Assembly (NCBI GenBank): GCA_030622115.1 | Contig: JAUXGN010000001.1 | Span: 1-64,000, forward strand | Source: Candidatus Eiseniibacteriota bacterium | GTDB lineage: Bacteria > Joyebacterota > Joyebacteria > Joyebacterales > Joyebacteraceae | Reading direction: 5' to 3' | Length of the DNA: 64,000 nt | Part shown: one piece after another, positions 29,476 through 40,154 of the stretch | Layout of the letters: each line of letters starts with the position of its first letter | Position numbering within the stretch: position 1 is the stretch's first letter | Translations under genes and position numbers: made by a program | The notes under the pieces: model-generated | What the model saw: only the letters and a program-made list of their open reading frames with translations | Told to the model about the DNA's origin: nothing | Databases searched by the model: none

Positions 29476-30069
29476 ATGGCAGTAGACGACATCCTGAAGA
29501 AGATCATGTCCGACGCGGAGATGGCTGCTCAGGAGATCCTCGCCGAAGGCAAACGTGATGGCGAGGAGATTCTCGAGAGGGCGAGAACGGACGCAGCTGC
29601 GCTCAAGGGCCGGCTGAAGGCCAAAGCGGACCAGCGTGCGGACGAGGAGAGAAACCGCATCGTAACGCTGGCGCGTCTTTCGGCACGTCGCGATCTCCTG
29701 AGTGAGAAGCAGCTCCTCATAGGTAAGGTTTTCAAGGAGACAAGAGAACGCATTCTCGCCATGGGGCGTGACGACTATCACGATTTCATCAAGGGCTTCC
29801 TCCTCGACGCGATTGAATCAGGAAGAGAAGAGGTCGTTATCGGCGAGCGCGAGAACAGGATCGATCAGGCGTTTCTCGACGCGGTCGCGGCGGAGTCGGG
29901 GAAGGATCATGGACTCAGGCTCTCGTCTGAGAGAGGCTCGATGGACGGCGGCTTCATCCTGCGCGAGGGCAGTACGGCGACGAACTGCACGCTCGATACG
30001 ATCCTCCGCAGTGCGCGGGAAGACCTTGAGACGGAGGTTGCAACGATCCTGTTTGGAGCGGGCGAGTAG
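29476..30069 (+). CDS. V-type ATP synthase subunit E (peripheral stalk)
   Basis: A 197-residue subunit E. The first 100 residues form a charged helix ('MAAQEILAEGKRDGEEILER'), and the C-terminal globular part ends with 'GGFILREGSTATNCTLDTIL', the conserved D-N-S/C-hydrophobic strand of the family. With subunit G/H it forms the stator stalk that holds the A3B3 head. It sits between K and C as in other bacterial V-type operons. Confidence 0.88.
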   Translation: MAVDDILKKIMSDAEMAAQEILAEGKRDGEEILERARTDAAALKGRLKAKADQRADEERNRIVTLARLSARRDLLSEKQLLIGKVFKETRERILAMGRDDYHDFIKGFLLDAIESGREEVVIGERENRIDQAFLDAVAAESGKDHGLRLSSERGSMDGGFILREGSTATNCTLDTILRSAREDLETEVATILFGAGE

Positions 30070-30134
30070 CGCGCCAACGCGCCGGCTGACCAATAGGGCG
30101 CGCCAACGCAAGGCCGGGAATCACCGGGACGAGT

Positions 30135-31136
30135 ATGGCTGACGACACTAGATACGCATACGCAGTAGCGCGGGTCCGGGGCATGGAGACACGTCTTCTG
30201 GACCGGCAGTGGATCGAGAGGCTTCTCTCCGAGTCGGCAGAGGGCGCTCTCAAGGCGCTGGCCGATTCCGCATATCAGGACGCAGTTGCGGACGTGGATA
30301 GCCCCGAGGCTATCGAGGCGGGACTTGAGAAGGCCATGTCTGAGATGCTGACGACGATCGCGGCGATAGCGCCGGATCCGGAGCTGATCGATCTCTTCCG
30401 CATTCGCTGGGACTACGCCAATCTGAAGTCACTCCTGAAAGCCTCGCTTCTCAAGATAGAGAGCAGTGAGATAGGAGTTGTCGATGGGCCGGGGACGATG
30501 CCGGCGGCGACTCTTGAGGCGGCGGTGCGGGACAAGGACTACACGATGCTGCCAGGCTTTCTTGCCGACGCCGCGCGCGGCGCTGAGGAAGCATATCGCG
30601 ATCAGGGGGAACTCTCCATCGTTGATCACACCCTCGACTCTTCGCTCTGGGAGTACACGCTGAGGATTGCGGAGGGAAGCTCAAACGAGTTCCTTGTCGT
30701 CTACTTCCGGACAGAGATAGATCTCATCAACATCAAGACCTTCATGCGTATGAAGGCAATGAACAGAGACCAGAGCGATCTCGCCCGTGTGTTTGTGCCG
30801 GGCGGAACGCTCGACCTCTCGTTCTTTCGCTCAGCGCTCGGGGAATCGGTCGACGCTTTCGCAAGGAGCATCGAGTACGGAAGATATGGCGCCCTCAGCG
30901 AGGCGTTGGTCGAGTCGTCGCCCGAGAAGCGGTACACCCTCGAACTCGCGTGCGACAATGTTCTGATTCAACTCGTCGACAGAGCGAAGACGTCGGCGTA
31001 CGGAATCGAGCCCCTCATCGCCTTCATCCTCCACAGGACGATCGAGATGAAGCTGGTGAGAACCGCGATGATCGCGAAGCTCGACGGCGTCGAGCGCAGC
31101 GATGTTGAGGAACACTTAAGGATGATACATGTCTAA
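30135..31136 (+). CDS. V-type ATP synthase subunit C (rotor funnel)
   Basis: A 333-residue helical subunit C/d that couples the central shaft to the K ring. It opens 'TRYAYAVARVRGMETRLLDR', the family start, and carries 'IDLFRIRWDYANLKSLLKA' and 'DLINIKTFMRMKAMNRD', the repeated N-L-K/I-K motifs of its three-fold fold. The stop codon overlaps the start of subunit F by eight bases, so the two are probably translationally coupled. Confidence 0.92.
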   Translation: MADDTRYAYAVARVRGMETRLLDRQWIERLLSESAEGALKALADSAYQDAVADVDSPEAIEAGLEKAMSEMLTTIAAIAPDPELIDLFRIRWDYANLKSLLKASLLKIESSEIGVVDGPGTMPAATLEAAVRDKDYTMLPGFLADAARGAEEAYRDQGELSIVDHTLDSSLWEYTLRIAEGSSNEFLVVYFRTEIDLINIKTFMRMKAMNRDQSDLARVFVPGGTLDLSFFRSALGESVDAFARSIEYGRYGALSEALVESSPEKRYTLELACDNVLIQLVDRAKTSAYGIEPLIAFILHRTIEMKLVRTAMIAKLDGVERSDVEEHLRMIHV

Positions 31137-31455
31137 GATCGCGTTCATCGGCGACCGGGATTCTGTCTGGGGTTTTAAGGCCTTCGGGATCGCGGCGTTC
31201 CCGGCAGCTGGAGTCGAGGAGGCGCGCGACGCCTTCACCGTTGCCGTCAGACAGGGCCACGCGATCATCTTTGTGACCGAGGATGTCTACGAGGCCTGCT
31301 CTGAACAGATCGCGGAGTACAGGGATCAGGCACTCCCGACAGTCACCGTACTCCCGAGCGTAAGAGGTTCGCGCGGAGTGGCCACGGCCGAGATACACAA
31401 GGCTGTTTCCGCAGCTGTCGGCGCCGATATCCTGTCGGTCTCCGAGGACAACTGA
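31129..31455 (+). CDS. V-type ATP synthase subunit F (central shaft)
   Basis: A 108-residue subunit F. It has the family start '[19 protein letters not shown]' and '[13 protein letters not shown]', then '[17 protein letters not shown]'. It is part of the central rotor shaft with subunit D. The ATG overlaps the end of subunit C. The next gene, subunit A, starts 86 bases later. Confidence 0.93.
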   Translation: MSKIAFIGDRDSVWGFKAFGIAAFPAAGVEEARDAFTVAVRQGHAIIFVTEDVYEACSEQIAEYRDQALPTVTVLPSVRGSRGVATAEIHKAVSAAVGADILSVSEDN

Positions 31456-31541
31456 GTTCCGGAGAATTCGGCAGAGACGAACGTTCGATGGTGATGCGAG
31501 CCTACGTGCCGGTGCGGACGCAAGCTGACAGGAGAAGAAGA

Positions 31542-33334
<1,793 letters not shown>

Positions 33335-33335
<1 letters not shown>

Positions 33336-34723
33336 TGGTTAAGGAATACAAGACCGTCCAGGAGGTTGCCGGACCGCTGCTCCTGGTGGGCGGCGTCTCC
33401 GGAGTGAAGTACGAAGAGCTGGTTGAGGTCGAACTGCCCGGTGGTGACGTGAGACGCGGCAAGGTCCTCGAGGTGAATGAGGACACGGCTCTCGTGCAGT
33501 TGTTCGAAGGTGCGACGGGTGTCAGCGTCGAAAGCGCACGGGTACGCTTTCTCGGCAAAGGTCTCGAACTCGGACTGTCGCGTGACATGCTGGGCCGCGT
33601 CTTCGACGGGCTAGGCGGTCCGAAGGACGGCGGTCCTCAGATCATCCCCGAGGTGAAGCGCGACGTGGCCGGGGCGCCGATCAACCCGTGGGCGCGAGAC
33701 TATCCGAATGAGTTCATCCAGACCGGGGTCTCCGCGATCGATGGTTTGAACACGCTTGTCAGAGGCCAGAAACTTCCCATCTTTTCGGGTTTTGGTCTTC
33801 CGCACGCGGAGCTGGTGGCGCAGATCGCGCGTCAGGCGACGGTGCGCGGGACGGAAGAGGAGTTCGCGGTCGTCTTTGCTGCGATGGGCATCACATTCGA
33901 AGAGGCCGAGTACTTCATTGCCGATTTTCGGAGAACGGGCGCCATTGATCGCGCCGTGCTCTTCGTGAATCTGGCAAGTGACCCGGCGATCGAACGCATC
34001 GCGACCCCACGTATGGCACTGACCGCGGCTGAGTACCTGGCATTCGATCTCGAGATGCACGTTCTCGTCATCCTCACGGATCTCACGAACTACTGTGAAG
34101 CGCTCCGCGAGATCTCTGCTGCGCGAAAGGAAGTGCCGGGACGGCGTGGCTATCCGGGTTACCTCTATACGGATCTCTCGACGATCTACGAACGGGCCGG
34201 ACGGATCAAAGGCAAGAAGGGTTCGATCACGCAGATCCCAGTGGTCTCCATGCCCGACGATGACAAGACACATCCAATCCCTGACCTGACCGGGTACATC
34301 ACCGAAGGTCAGATAATTCTCGACCGTGCCCTGCACAGGAAGGGTATCTACCCTCCAATCAACGTGCTTCCGTCGCTCTCTCGTTTGAGGGACAAGGGGA
34401 TCGGCGAGGGCAAGACACGCGAGGATCACGCGAACCTGGCCAACCAGCTCTTTGCAGGGTATGCACGCGGCAAGGAGGCGCAGGAGCTGGCCGTCATCCT
34501 TGGCGAAGGGGCGCTCTCTCCGGAGGACAAGGCTTTCTTCAAGTTCGCTGAGGTCTTCGAGAATCGTTACGTCCGCCAGGGGCAGGACGAAAACCGGACC
34601 ATCGACGAGACGCTCGCCTTGGGATGGGAACTCCTTGAGATCCTTCCGAAGTCGGAGCTCAAGCGAGTGAAGCCGGAGCAGATCGAGCGGTACATGAAGA
34701 AGACGGTGGCTGCCGGCGAGTAG
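33335..34723 (+). CDS. V-type ATP synthase non-catalytic subunit B
   Basis: A 462-residue subunit B. It opens '[20 protein letters not shown]' and lacks a true P-loop: the equivalent stretch reads '[17 protein letters not shown]', as in other B subunits. '[19 protein letters not shown]' and '[17 protein letters not shown]' are typical. It forms the alternating regulatory sites of the A3B3 head. The start overlaps the stop of subunit A (TAATG). Confidence 0.96.
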
Positions 34724-34792
34724 ATCCGGATTGACGAATACGGGGGCTTTCTTGGCAGAGAGCTGAGGTGAGTCCCGACGTGAGGGAGATAG

Positions 34793-35416
34793 ATGCGGCT
34801 ACGCGCGAATCCCAATCGAATGCAGCTCCTGAGGCTCAAGCGACGCCTCCAGCTTGCCAAGCGGGGCCACAAGCTCCTCAAGGACAAACAGGAAGAGCTG
34901 ATGCGCCGGTTCCTCGGGGTCGTGCACAGGGCCAGGGATCTCCGGCACGAGGTCGAGGGAGAGCTGGCTGTTGCCCACAAGGCCTTCGTCTCAGCTCGAT
35001 TCGAGATGAGCGGAGGCGCCATGGAAGCCGCGCTCGCATTTTCACAGAGGATCGTCAAGCTACAGCCTTCGCGCGAGCAGATCATGAACCTCAGAGTTCC
35101 AAGCTTCGCGGTCGAATTTCCCAAGGACGCTGAATTCGGATACGGCTTCTCCGACACAACAGCAGAGCTTGACAACGCGCTCGAGCTCTACGCCAGGGTC
35201 ATTCCTCGGCTTATGCGACTGGCGGAGATGGAAAAGTCTGTGCAGCTGATCGCTGCCGAGCTTGAGAAGACGCGCCGACGGGTCAACGCGCTCGAACACA
35301 TCCTCGTGCCGAATCTGGAGGAGACGATCCGCTTCATCGGTGACCGATTGGCGGAGATGGAGCGAGAGACTTCAACACGGCTCATGAAGATCAAGGACAT
35401 GGTGCGCGAGCACTGA
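34793..35416 (+). CDS. V-type ATP synthase subunit D (central shaft)
   Basis: A 207-residue coiled-coil shaft protein. It opens 'NPNRMQLLRLKRRLQLAKRG' and 'HKLLKDKQEELMRRF', diagnostic of subunit D, and closes with a second long helix 'TRRRVNALEHILVPNLEETI'. It turns inside the A3B3 head. It is the last gene of the ATPase operon and is followed by a strong terminator. Confidence 0.95.
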   Translation: MRLRANPNRMQLLRLKRRLQLAKRGHKLLKDKQEELMRRFLGVVHRARDLRHEVEGELAVAHKAFVSARFEMSGGAMEAALAFSQRIVKLQPSREQIMNLRVPSFAVEFPKDAEFGYGFSDTTAELDNALELYARVIPRLMRLAEMEKSVQLIAAELEKTRRRVNALEHILVPNLEETIRFIGDRLAEMERETSTRLMKIKDMVREH

Positions 35417-35448
35417 TTTGGGATGACGAACTTCTGCAGAAACGAACC

Positions 35449-35482
35449 GCGGGGCGCCGTTATCAGGCGCCCCGCTTCTTGT
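35449..35482 (+). terminator. Terminator of the V-ATPase operon
   Basis: A perfect ten-base stem GCGGGGCGCC / GGCGCCCCGC with a seven-base loop, followed by TTCTTGT. It lies 33 bases after the subunit D stop. Confidence 0.85.
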
Positions 35483-35656
35483 ACTGCTTGTTCCGGTAGC
35501 ACGGTCAGTGGCCTGGATTGACCGCGCTCCGAAGGCCCAGAGCCACATCCGTCGAGCGGCCGTCACGAGACGTCTCCCGCAGAGGAGGACTTGGCCGCCT
35601 CCAACGCAGAACCATACACAAGAAGGATTTGCCATCAAAGGGAAAAGGGACAAAGG

Positions 35657-35685
35657 AAAAGGGGCGCCCCTTGGGGGCGCCCCCT
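35657..35685 (-). terminator. Terminator of the barrel protein gene
   Basis: On the minus strand GGGGCGCC pairs with GGCGCCCC and is followed by TTTTCCTTT. It lies about 35 bases beyond the stop of the gene that ends at 35720. Confidence 0.75.
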
Positions 35686-35719
35686 GTTCCCTGAGATGCG
35701 GAATGAGTGTCTACCTCTA

Positions 35720-36340
35720 CTAGAAGTAGAAATCCATCCTGAGCGAGTATTCAAGAGACAGAGTTGTCGTGCTGGCGTCGCCGAACATGTCGTCCGTAAC
35801 GTCGTCGCCGGCAACCTCGGCGGACGGGCTCATTGTATTGTATTTCGCATAGATCTCAGGACCGATGGCCCATGAGCCATCGGCCATGAACCAACGCCCA
35901 CGCAGTACGGGTCCGAACGCCAAGCCTGACACACTGACGGACATGTCGTCATCGCCGCGTGCCAGCTCGATGTCGGGGACGGTTGTGCTGAAACCGAACG
36001 AGTTGTACTGAACCCGGCCACCGAGATCAAGACCGTAGTTCTCGTCGCCCGCGATCTGGAAGAACACGGCGGCGCCCAACGTCATAATGGAGATGTCCGG
36101 ATCGATCGTCTCATCGGAAAAGAGTTCGATGTCTCCGAGAAACCCGAGATCGAGATTGTTGAGCGTGGTCTTGCTGTAACCGACTGCGACTTCGGCACCG
36201 ATCTTGTCACTCTGCATACCGATGGCGAATTCCTTCAAGTTGAACGTGCCCGCATAGCGCAGACTTGTGTAGAGCTCAGCCGACGCCACGCTGGCGACCA
36301 GCATCATGACAACGACTAGAGCAATCGTAGAACGCCTCAT
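35720..36340 (-). CDS. Small outer-membrane beta-barrel protein, function unknown
   Basis: A 206-residue exported protein. The signal peptide 'RRSTIALVVVMMLVASVASA' is clear. The mature part alternates polar and hydrophobic residues in short glycine-broken strands and ends 'LEYSLRMDFYF', the C-terminal phenylalanine typical of outer-membrane barrels, so an eight- to ten-strand barrel is likely. No catalytic motif is seen. The ATG at 36340 has GGAGG ahead; a GTG at 36373 would put 11 residues before the signal. It stands alone between a cupin gene and the ATPase operon. Confidence 0.7.
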   Translation of the reverse strand: MRRSTIALVVVMMLVASVASAELYTSLRYAGTFNLKEFAIGMQSDKIGAEVAVGYSKTTLNNLDLGFLGDIELFSDETIDPDISIMTLGAAVFFQIAGDENYGLDLGGRVQYNSFGFSTTVPDIELARGDDDMSVSVSGLAFGPVLRGRWFMADGSWAIGPEIYAKYNTMSPSAEVAGDDVTDDMFGDASTTTLSLEYSLRMDFYF

Positions 36341-36469
36341 AGCTTCCTCCCTCCGAGCCCAAGTATTACCCACGTGCGGAGGCTAGAATCAGGGAGATAG
36401 TCATCGCAGTCAAGGGAAATCAGACACAGATGCCAATTATGATGGTCTCCCTATCAGTATCCAATTCCC

Positions 36470-36823
36470 CTATGATTCCTGATCCTCGCTCCAAGGGGGG
36501 TCTACAATGCAGAGGAAGGCCAGCGCTTCGGTCCCGGTGTTCTCTATCCATTGTACCGAGTTCGGCGGAATATGGATGGCTTGCCCTGCCTGGATGTGCT
36601 GAGACTCGTCGCCGACGCGCACCTTGCCGGAGCCGGACAGTACGTAGTAAACCTCCGATGATGAGAGACGATGCGGTAGGGAGGCCTCACCAACCGGAAC
36701 GACGGCATGGGCGAGGCTATACGAAACAGAGACAGCATCTCTCCTGGGATGCAGGATCTCCCGGAGCTCCGCGTGATCGGCTGCGTGGATCCTCTCGATG
36801 AGCCTGATGTCCTTGACTAGCAC
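36470..36823 (-). CDS. Cupin-domain protein
   Basis: A 117-residue single cupin barrel: 'HRLSSSEVYYVLSGSGKVRV' and 'AGQAIHIPPNSVQWIENTG' correspond to cupin motifs 1 and 2. In motif 1 the usual H-x-H is reduced to one histidine, so metal binding may be altered. The GTG start has AAGGAG six bases upstream. Small cupins bind sugars or metals or act as regulators; nothing here decides between these. It is divergent from the OmpA gene at 37036. Confidence 0.8.
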   Translation of the reverse strand: MLVKDIRLIERIHAADHAELREILHPRRDAVSVSYSLAHAVVPVGEASLPHRLSSSEVYYVLSGSGKVRVGDESQHIQAGQAIHIPPNSVQWIENTGTEALAFLCIVDPPWSEDQES

Positions 36824-37035
36824 AGGTATCTCCTTGAGCGTTCGTGGTCAGAGTGGAGCTTCTTGACAGAAAGCCCTCGGGCATGATTCGTTTGACAGGG
36901 CAGCATGGATGATGTAGGAGATGGGCTGAATGGGCTGCCGGCTCGCTTCTGTGGACGATACCACATTCGTGTGCGGAGAGGAAAACAACTGCAGCGGCCG
37001 CAGTGGTCCTGGCGTGGTCGCACAAGGGGGGATCT

Positions 37036-38478
37036 ATGTTGAGAATGCTCGTATCCGTGCTCGCCGTGCTCATGATTCTGAGCGTGGGTGCCCTGGCGGA
37101 CGTGGCCTGCGATGACCTTGCCGTCGGTATCAACTTCGGCATGCTTCAGCCTACCGGTGGAGAGGAGTCGTACGAGGAGAGTGGTATGCTCCTTGGGCTC
37201 ATGGCCAAGAAGCCCCTCACGGACCGTATATGGATGGCCTTCGAGTACTCACACGGTGTCAGCGCAAACAGCGAGGCAGTGCCCGCCGGCAGGCTTCAGG
37301 GATTCGGCGGCGCGGATGAGTTCCTTACCGTATGGAACAAGGCTCAGGTCTTGGGTGTATACAATCTAATTCCCGAGGGGCGGGTCATTCCGTTCCTGAG
37401 CGCCGGACTCGGCATGACCTTCTGGGAGGTTCAGGACTGGCGGGAGGACGCGGCTGAAGAAGGAGAGATCGCCGACGGTTATAACGATGACGGCAAGAAG
37501 AAGACGCTACGCTCCACCGATTTCACGGCCGTAGTCGGAGCCGGGGCAGACATCTTCGTTACGGACGCTATCGCCCTTACAGTTGGAGGACGCTACAGCT
37601 TTCTCCTGGGCAACGACATAGACAACGTGGGTCTGAGTTCCGTCGCTGGAGCGGACTGGGTCGACGCGAACAACGCGATCCTTGAGGCGTATGCCGGCCT
37701 TACCTTCTACTTCGGCCCCGGTGATTGCGATGGGGACGGCATCATCGGCAAGCAGGATGAGTGCTGGGACGTTGCTGAGGACTTCGACGGTTTCGAGGAC
37801 GAGGATGGATGTCCCGAGGCTGACAACGACATGGACGGCATCCTCGATGAGGACGATGCGTGTCCCGACGATCCCGAGGACTTCGATGGCGACGCCGACG
37901 AGGATGGATGTCCCGACATCGATATCGATGGCGATGGCATCCTCGACGAGAATGATGCGTGCCCGGAGGACCCGGAGGACTTCGACGGCTTTGAGGATGA
38001 GGACGGGTGTCCGGAGTTTGACAACGACGGCGACGGCGTACTCGATCCGATCGACATGTGCCCCGACACGCCGCTTGGTGTCGTGGTCGATGCCCACGGT
38101 TGTGAGGTCATTCTTCCGGCCACTGCCGCAGCGGACATCTACCCGGTCGGCGTGAGATTCCAGCTGAACAGTGCCGTCATCCAGTCGGAGGGGCGGACGG
38201 AGCTTGAGAAGATGGTGGTCATCCTGACGGACTACCCCGAGCTTGTGGCCGAGATCGATGGCTTCACGTGCGACCTCGGAGAGGCCGACTACAACATGGC
38301 TCTCTCTAAGAAGCGCGCCACAGCGGTCATTGCGTATCTTGTAGAGCGCGGAATGGCGGTCGAGCGCTTCAACGAGCAGGCTTTTGGTGAGGATCGTCCG
38401 GCATTCCCGAACATTGATGAGAAAAGCCGCAGCAGGAACCGGCGGGCGGTGATCACGCCGAAGCGCGTCGACGAGTAG
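37036..38478 (+). CDS. OmpA-family outer-membrane protein with TSP3 calcium repeats
   Basis: A 480-residue protein with a signal peptide ('MLVSVLAVLMILSVGALA'), an N-terminal beta-barrel (to about residue 230), a run of four or five thrombospondin type 3 repeats ('DGDGIIGKQDECWD', 'DEDGCPEADNDMDGILDEDD', 'DNDGDGVLDPIDMCPDTP') and a C-terminal OmpA domain ('FQLNSAVIQSEGRTELEKM', 'NMALSKKRATAVIAYLVERG', 'EKSRSRNRRAV'). The OmpA domain holds peptidoglycan, the TSP3 part binds calcium and acts as a stiff periplasmic linker. The ATG at 37036 has AAGGGGGG upstream. A terminator follows. Confidence 0.9.
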   Translation: MLRMLVSVLAVLMILSVGALADVACDDLAVGINFGMLQPTGGEESYEESGMLLGLMAKKPLTDRIWMAFEYSHGVSANSEAVPAGRLQGFGGADEFLTVWNKAQVLGVYNLIPEGRVIPFLSAGLGMTFWEVQDWREDAAEEGEIADGYNDDGKKKTLRSTDFTAVVGAGADIFVTDAIALTVGGRYSFLLGNDIDNVGLSSVAGADWVDANNAILEAYAGLTFYFGPGDCDGDGIIGKQDECWDVAEDFDGFEDEDGCPEADNDMDGILDEDDACPDDPEDFDGDADEDGCPDIDIDGDGILDENDACPEDPEDFDGFEDEDGCPEFDNDGDGVLDPIDMCPDTPLGVVVDAHGCEVILPATAAADIYPVGVRFQLNSAVIQSEGRTELEKMVVILTDYPELVAEIDGFTCDLGEADYNMALSKKRATAVIAYLVERGMAVERFNEQAFGEDRPAFPNIDEKSRSRNRRAVITPKRVDE

Positions 38479-38526
38479 TGGGAGGGCAGTCGGAGCAGCA
38501 CTGGAATCAGAGAGAAACAGCCGAAA

Positions 38527-38562
38527 AGGGGGAGGGGTCGTGAGACCACTCCCCCTCTATTT
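38527..38562 (+). terminator. Terminator of the OmpA-like gene
   Basis: A 13-base stem (AGGGGGAGGGGTC with GACCACTCCCCCT, one mismatch) with a four-base loop, followed by CTATTT. It starts 48 bases after the stop codon. Confidence 0.75.
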
Positions 38563-38744
38563 GCGTGGCACATACCTTGCTATTGATCAGGAAGGCGGTC
38601 TGATGCGCACGGTCTCCCCGCGCTTGATCCGGGCGGGACCGGTGGAGTAGATGCAAAATGCCGGAGCGTGGGTGCATTCTGCTCTGTCGGCGCAAATTAG
38701 ACCAGCTTACATTTGGCCACTGGAACTCTCACGGAGGAATCGGC

Positions 38745-40058
38745 ATGGGACGCCGCATCGAGGAGACACATCGAAGACTGTTCGTAGCCGCCTTCAAGGG
38801 ACGGGACCGGAAGGCAGTGCTCGATCGTCTTCGGAGTGCCGGTTACGATGTGATCGAGGGAGAAGAACCCAACAGCATTGTCTCCGAGGTCAACGCGGCA
38901 GCGCCGGATCTGATCGTCCTGGACCACACTGAGAAAGACATTCAGGCGGCCAATTGCGAGGAGAAGCTGGCGTCCGACCAACACACACGGAAGATACCGG
39001 TTCTTGTTATCTGTGGTCCTGATGAGAAGAGACGTGTTGAGACCGAGCCGACCGGTATCGACCATCTGTACCGACCATTCAGTTCCAGCGAACTTCTTCG
39101 GCGGATCAAGGCCGACATTCGTGTGGCATATGACGAGGCTGAGGGAGGGAAAAGGCCGAAGCGCGACGGCGTGACAAAGCTCTACAATCGCTTCTACTTC
39201 GATGAGAGAATGGAGAAGGAGATAGAACGCGCACGGCGCTACAGCCGCGAGCTATCGCTGGTCTTCCTCGACATCGATGGGCTGGACAACATCAACAAAT
39301 CCTTTGGTCACGAGACCGGTGATCTGGCTCTCAGATCTCTCGCCGACATCCTGCTGGCAGGGACTCGACTCTCCGACATCACGTGCAGATTCGGTGGTGA
39401 TGAGTTCGCTCTGATTCTCCCCGAAACAACAGGCGCGGATGCAGGGATCCTCGCGGAGAGGCTGAGGCTACTCTTCTCCGGCCAAGTGCTGAAGTCCCGT
39501 GCCGGGGACGTGGTAGTGACAGCATCGTGCGGCGTGGCTGAATACCCGGATCACGGAGGTGACGCTGTAACGATCGTACGCATGGCGGATTCGGCCATGT
39601 GCAGAGCGCGCAAGGAGGGAAGGAATCGGACGGTCGTGGCTTTTTCAGACGCGGGCGAGCCGTCCTGGGGTGGGGCCGCCGCCGGACCAACGATTCTTCT
39701 CGTGGAGGGCAATGCATACAACAGAAGCGTTGCGTCCGTCGTTCTGAGAGCAAACGGCTATGAGGTGATAGAAGCCGGAGATGGGACGACAGCGCTGGCC
39801 CTGGCCAAGTCCTCTCACCCGGATCTTGTCATCATGGATCTCGGTTTGAGCGGCCTGAGCGGCCTGAGCGGCCTGGATGCGACGCGACAGCTCTATGCGA
39901 TGGAGGAGACAAAAGATATCCCAGTGGTTGCACTCACGAGCAGCGAGACACCACTGGACATAGAGGAGCTTGTGAAGGCCGGGTGCCGAGGCTACATAAC
40001 AAAGCCGATCGACACGAACAGCCTTGCTTCGCAGATAGAACCGTACATCGAACACTGA
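38745..40058 (+). CDS. Diguanylate cyclase flanked by two receiver-like domains
   Basis: A 437-residue protein. Residues 1-125 are a degenerate receiver domain: the phospho-aspartate is present in 'DLIVLDHTEKD', but the usual lysine is an arginine (YRP). Residues about 135-300 form a GGDEF domain with the intact active site 'RFGGDEFALI' and, five residues before it, an RxxD inhibitory site (RLSD). Residues about 310-437 are a second receiver with 'VIMDLGL' and 'ITKPID'. It would make cyclic di-GMP with product inhibition. A three-residue G-L-S repeat lengthens the loop after the second phospho-aspartate. The ATG at 38745 has GGAGG seven bases upstream. Confidence 0.9.
   Translation: MGRRIEETHRRLFVAAFKGRDRKAVLDRLRSAGYDVIEGEEPNSIVSEVNAAAPDLIVLDHTEKDIQAANCEEKLASDQHTRKIPVLVICGPDEKRRVETEPTGIDHLYRPFSSSELLRRIKADIRVAYDEAEGGKRPKRDGVTKLYNRFYFDERMEKEIERARRYSRELSLVFLDIDGLDNINKSFGHETGDLALRSLADILLAGTRLSDITCRFGGDEFALILPETTGADAGILAERLRLLFSGQVLKSRAGDVVVTASCGVAEYPDHGGDAVTIVRMADSAMCRARKEGRNRTVVAFSDAGEPSWGGAAAGPTILLVEGNAYNRSVASVVLRANGYEVIEAGDGTTALALAKSSHPDLVIMDLGLSGLSGLSGLDATRQLYAMEETKDIPVVALTSSETPLDIEELVKAGCRGYITKPIDTNSLASQIEPYIEH
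39843..39869 (+). repeat. 9-bp tandem repeat encoding G-L-S
   Basis: Three near-identical nine-base units encode G-L-S three times in the second receiver domain. Compared with ordinary receivers this loop is three residues longer, consistent with gain of one unit. Confidence 0.75.
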
Positions 40059-40087
40059 CCCAAGAGAGAACTAAGAACGCAGTATGA

Positions 40088-40115
40088 CGCGGGCGGCGAT
40101 TACTCGTCGGCCGCG
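40088..40115 (+). terminator. Probable terminator after the diguanylate cyclase
   Basis: A stem of CGCGG and CGGCGA against TCGTCG and CCGCG (one G-G mismatch, one G-U pair), loop TTAC, followed by TTCTGTTGCG. The U-tract is imperfect. Confidence 0.5.
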
Positions 40116-40154
40116 TTCTGTTGCGTCTCCTTTCCCGATGCCGCGCTTCCTGTT

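Larger units (their letters stand above)
35417..35719. other. Gap between convergent genes with two terminators
   Basis: No gene seen. The V-ATPase operon and the minus-strand barrel gene converge here; each has its own terminator (35449-35482 and 35657-35685). Confidence 0.6.
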
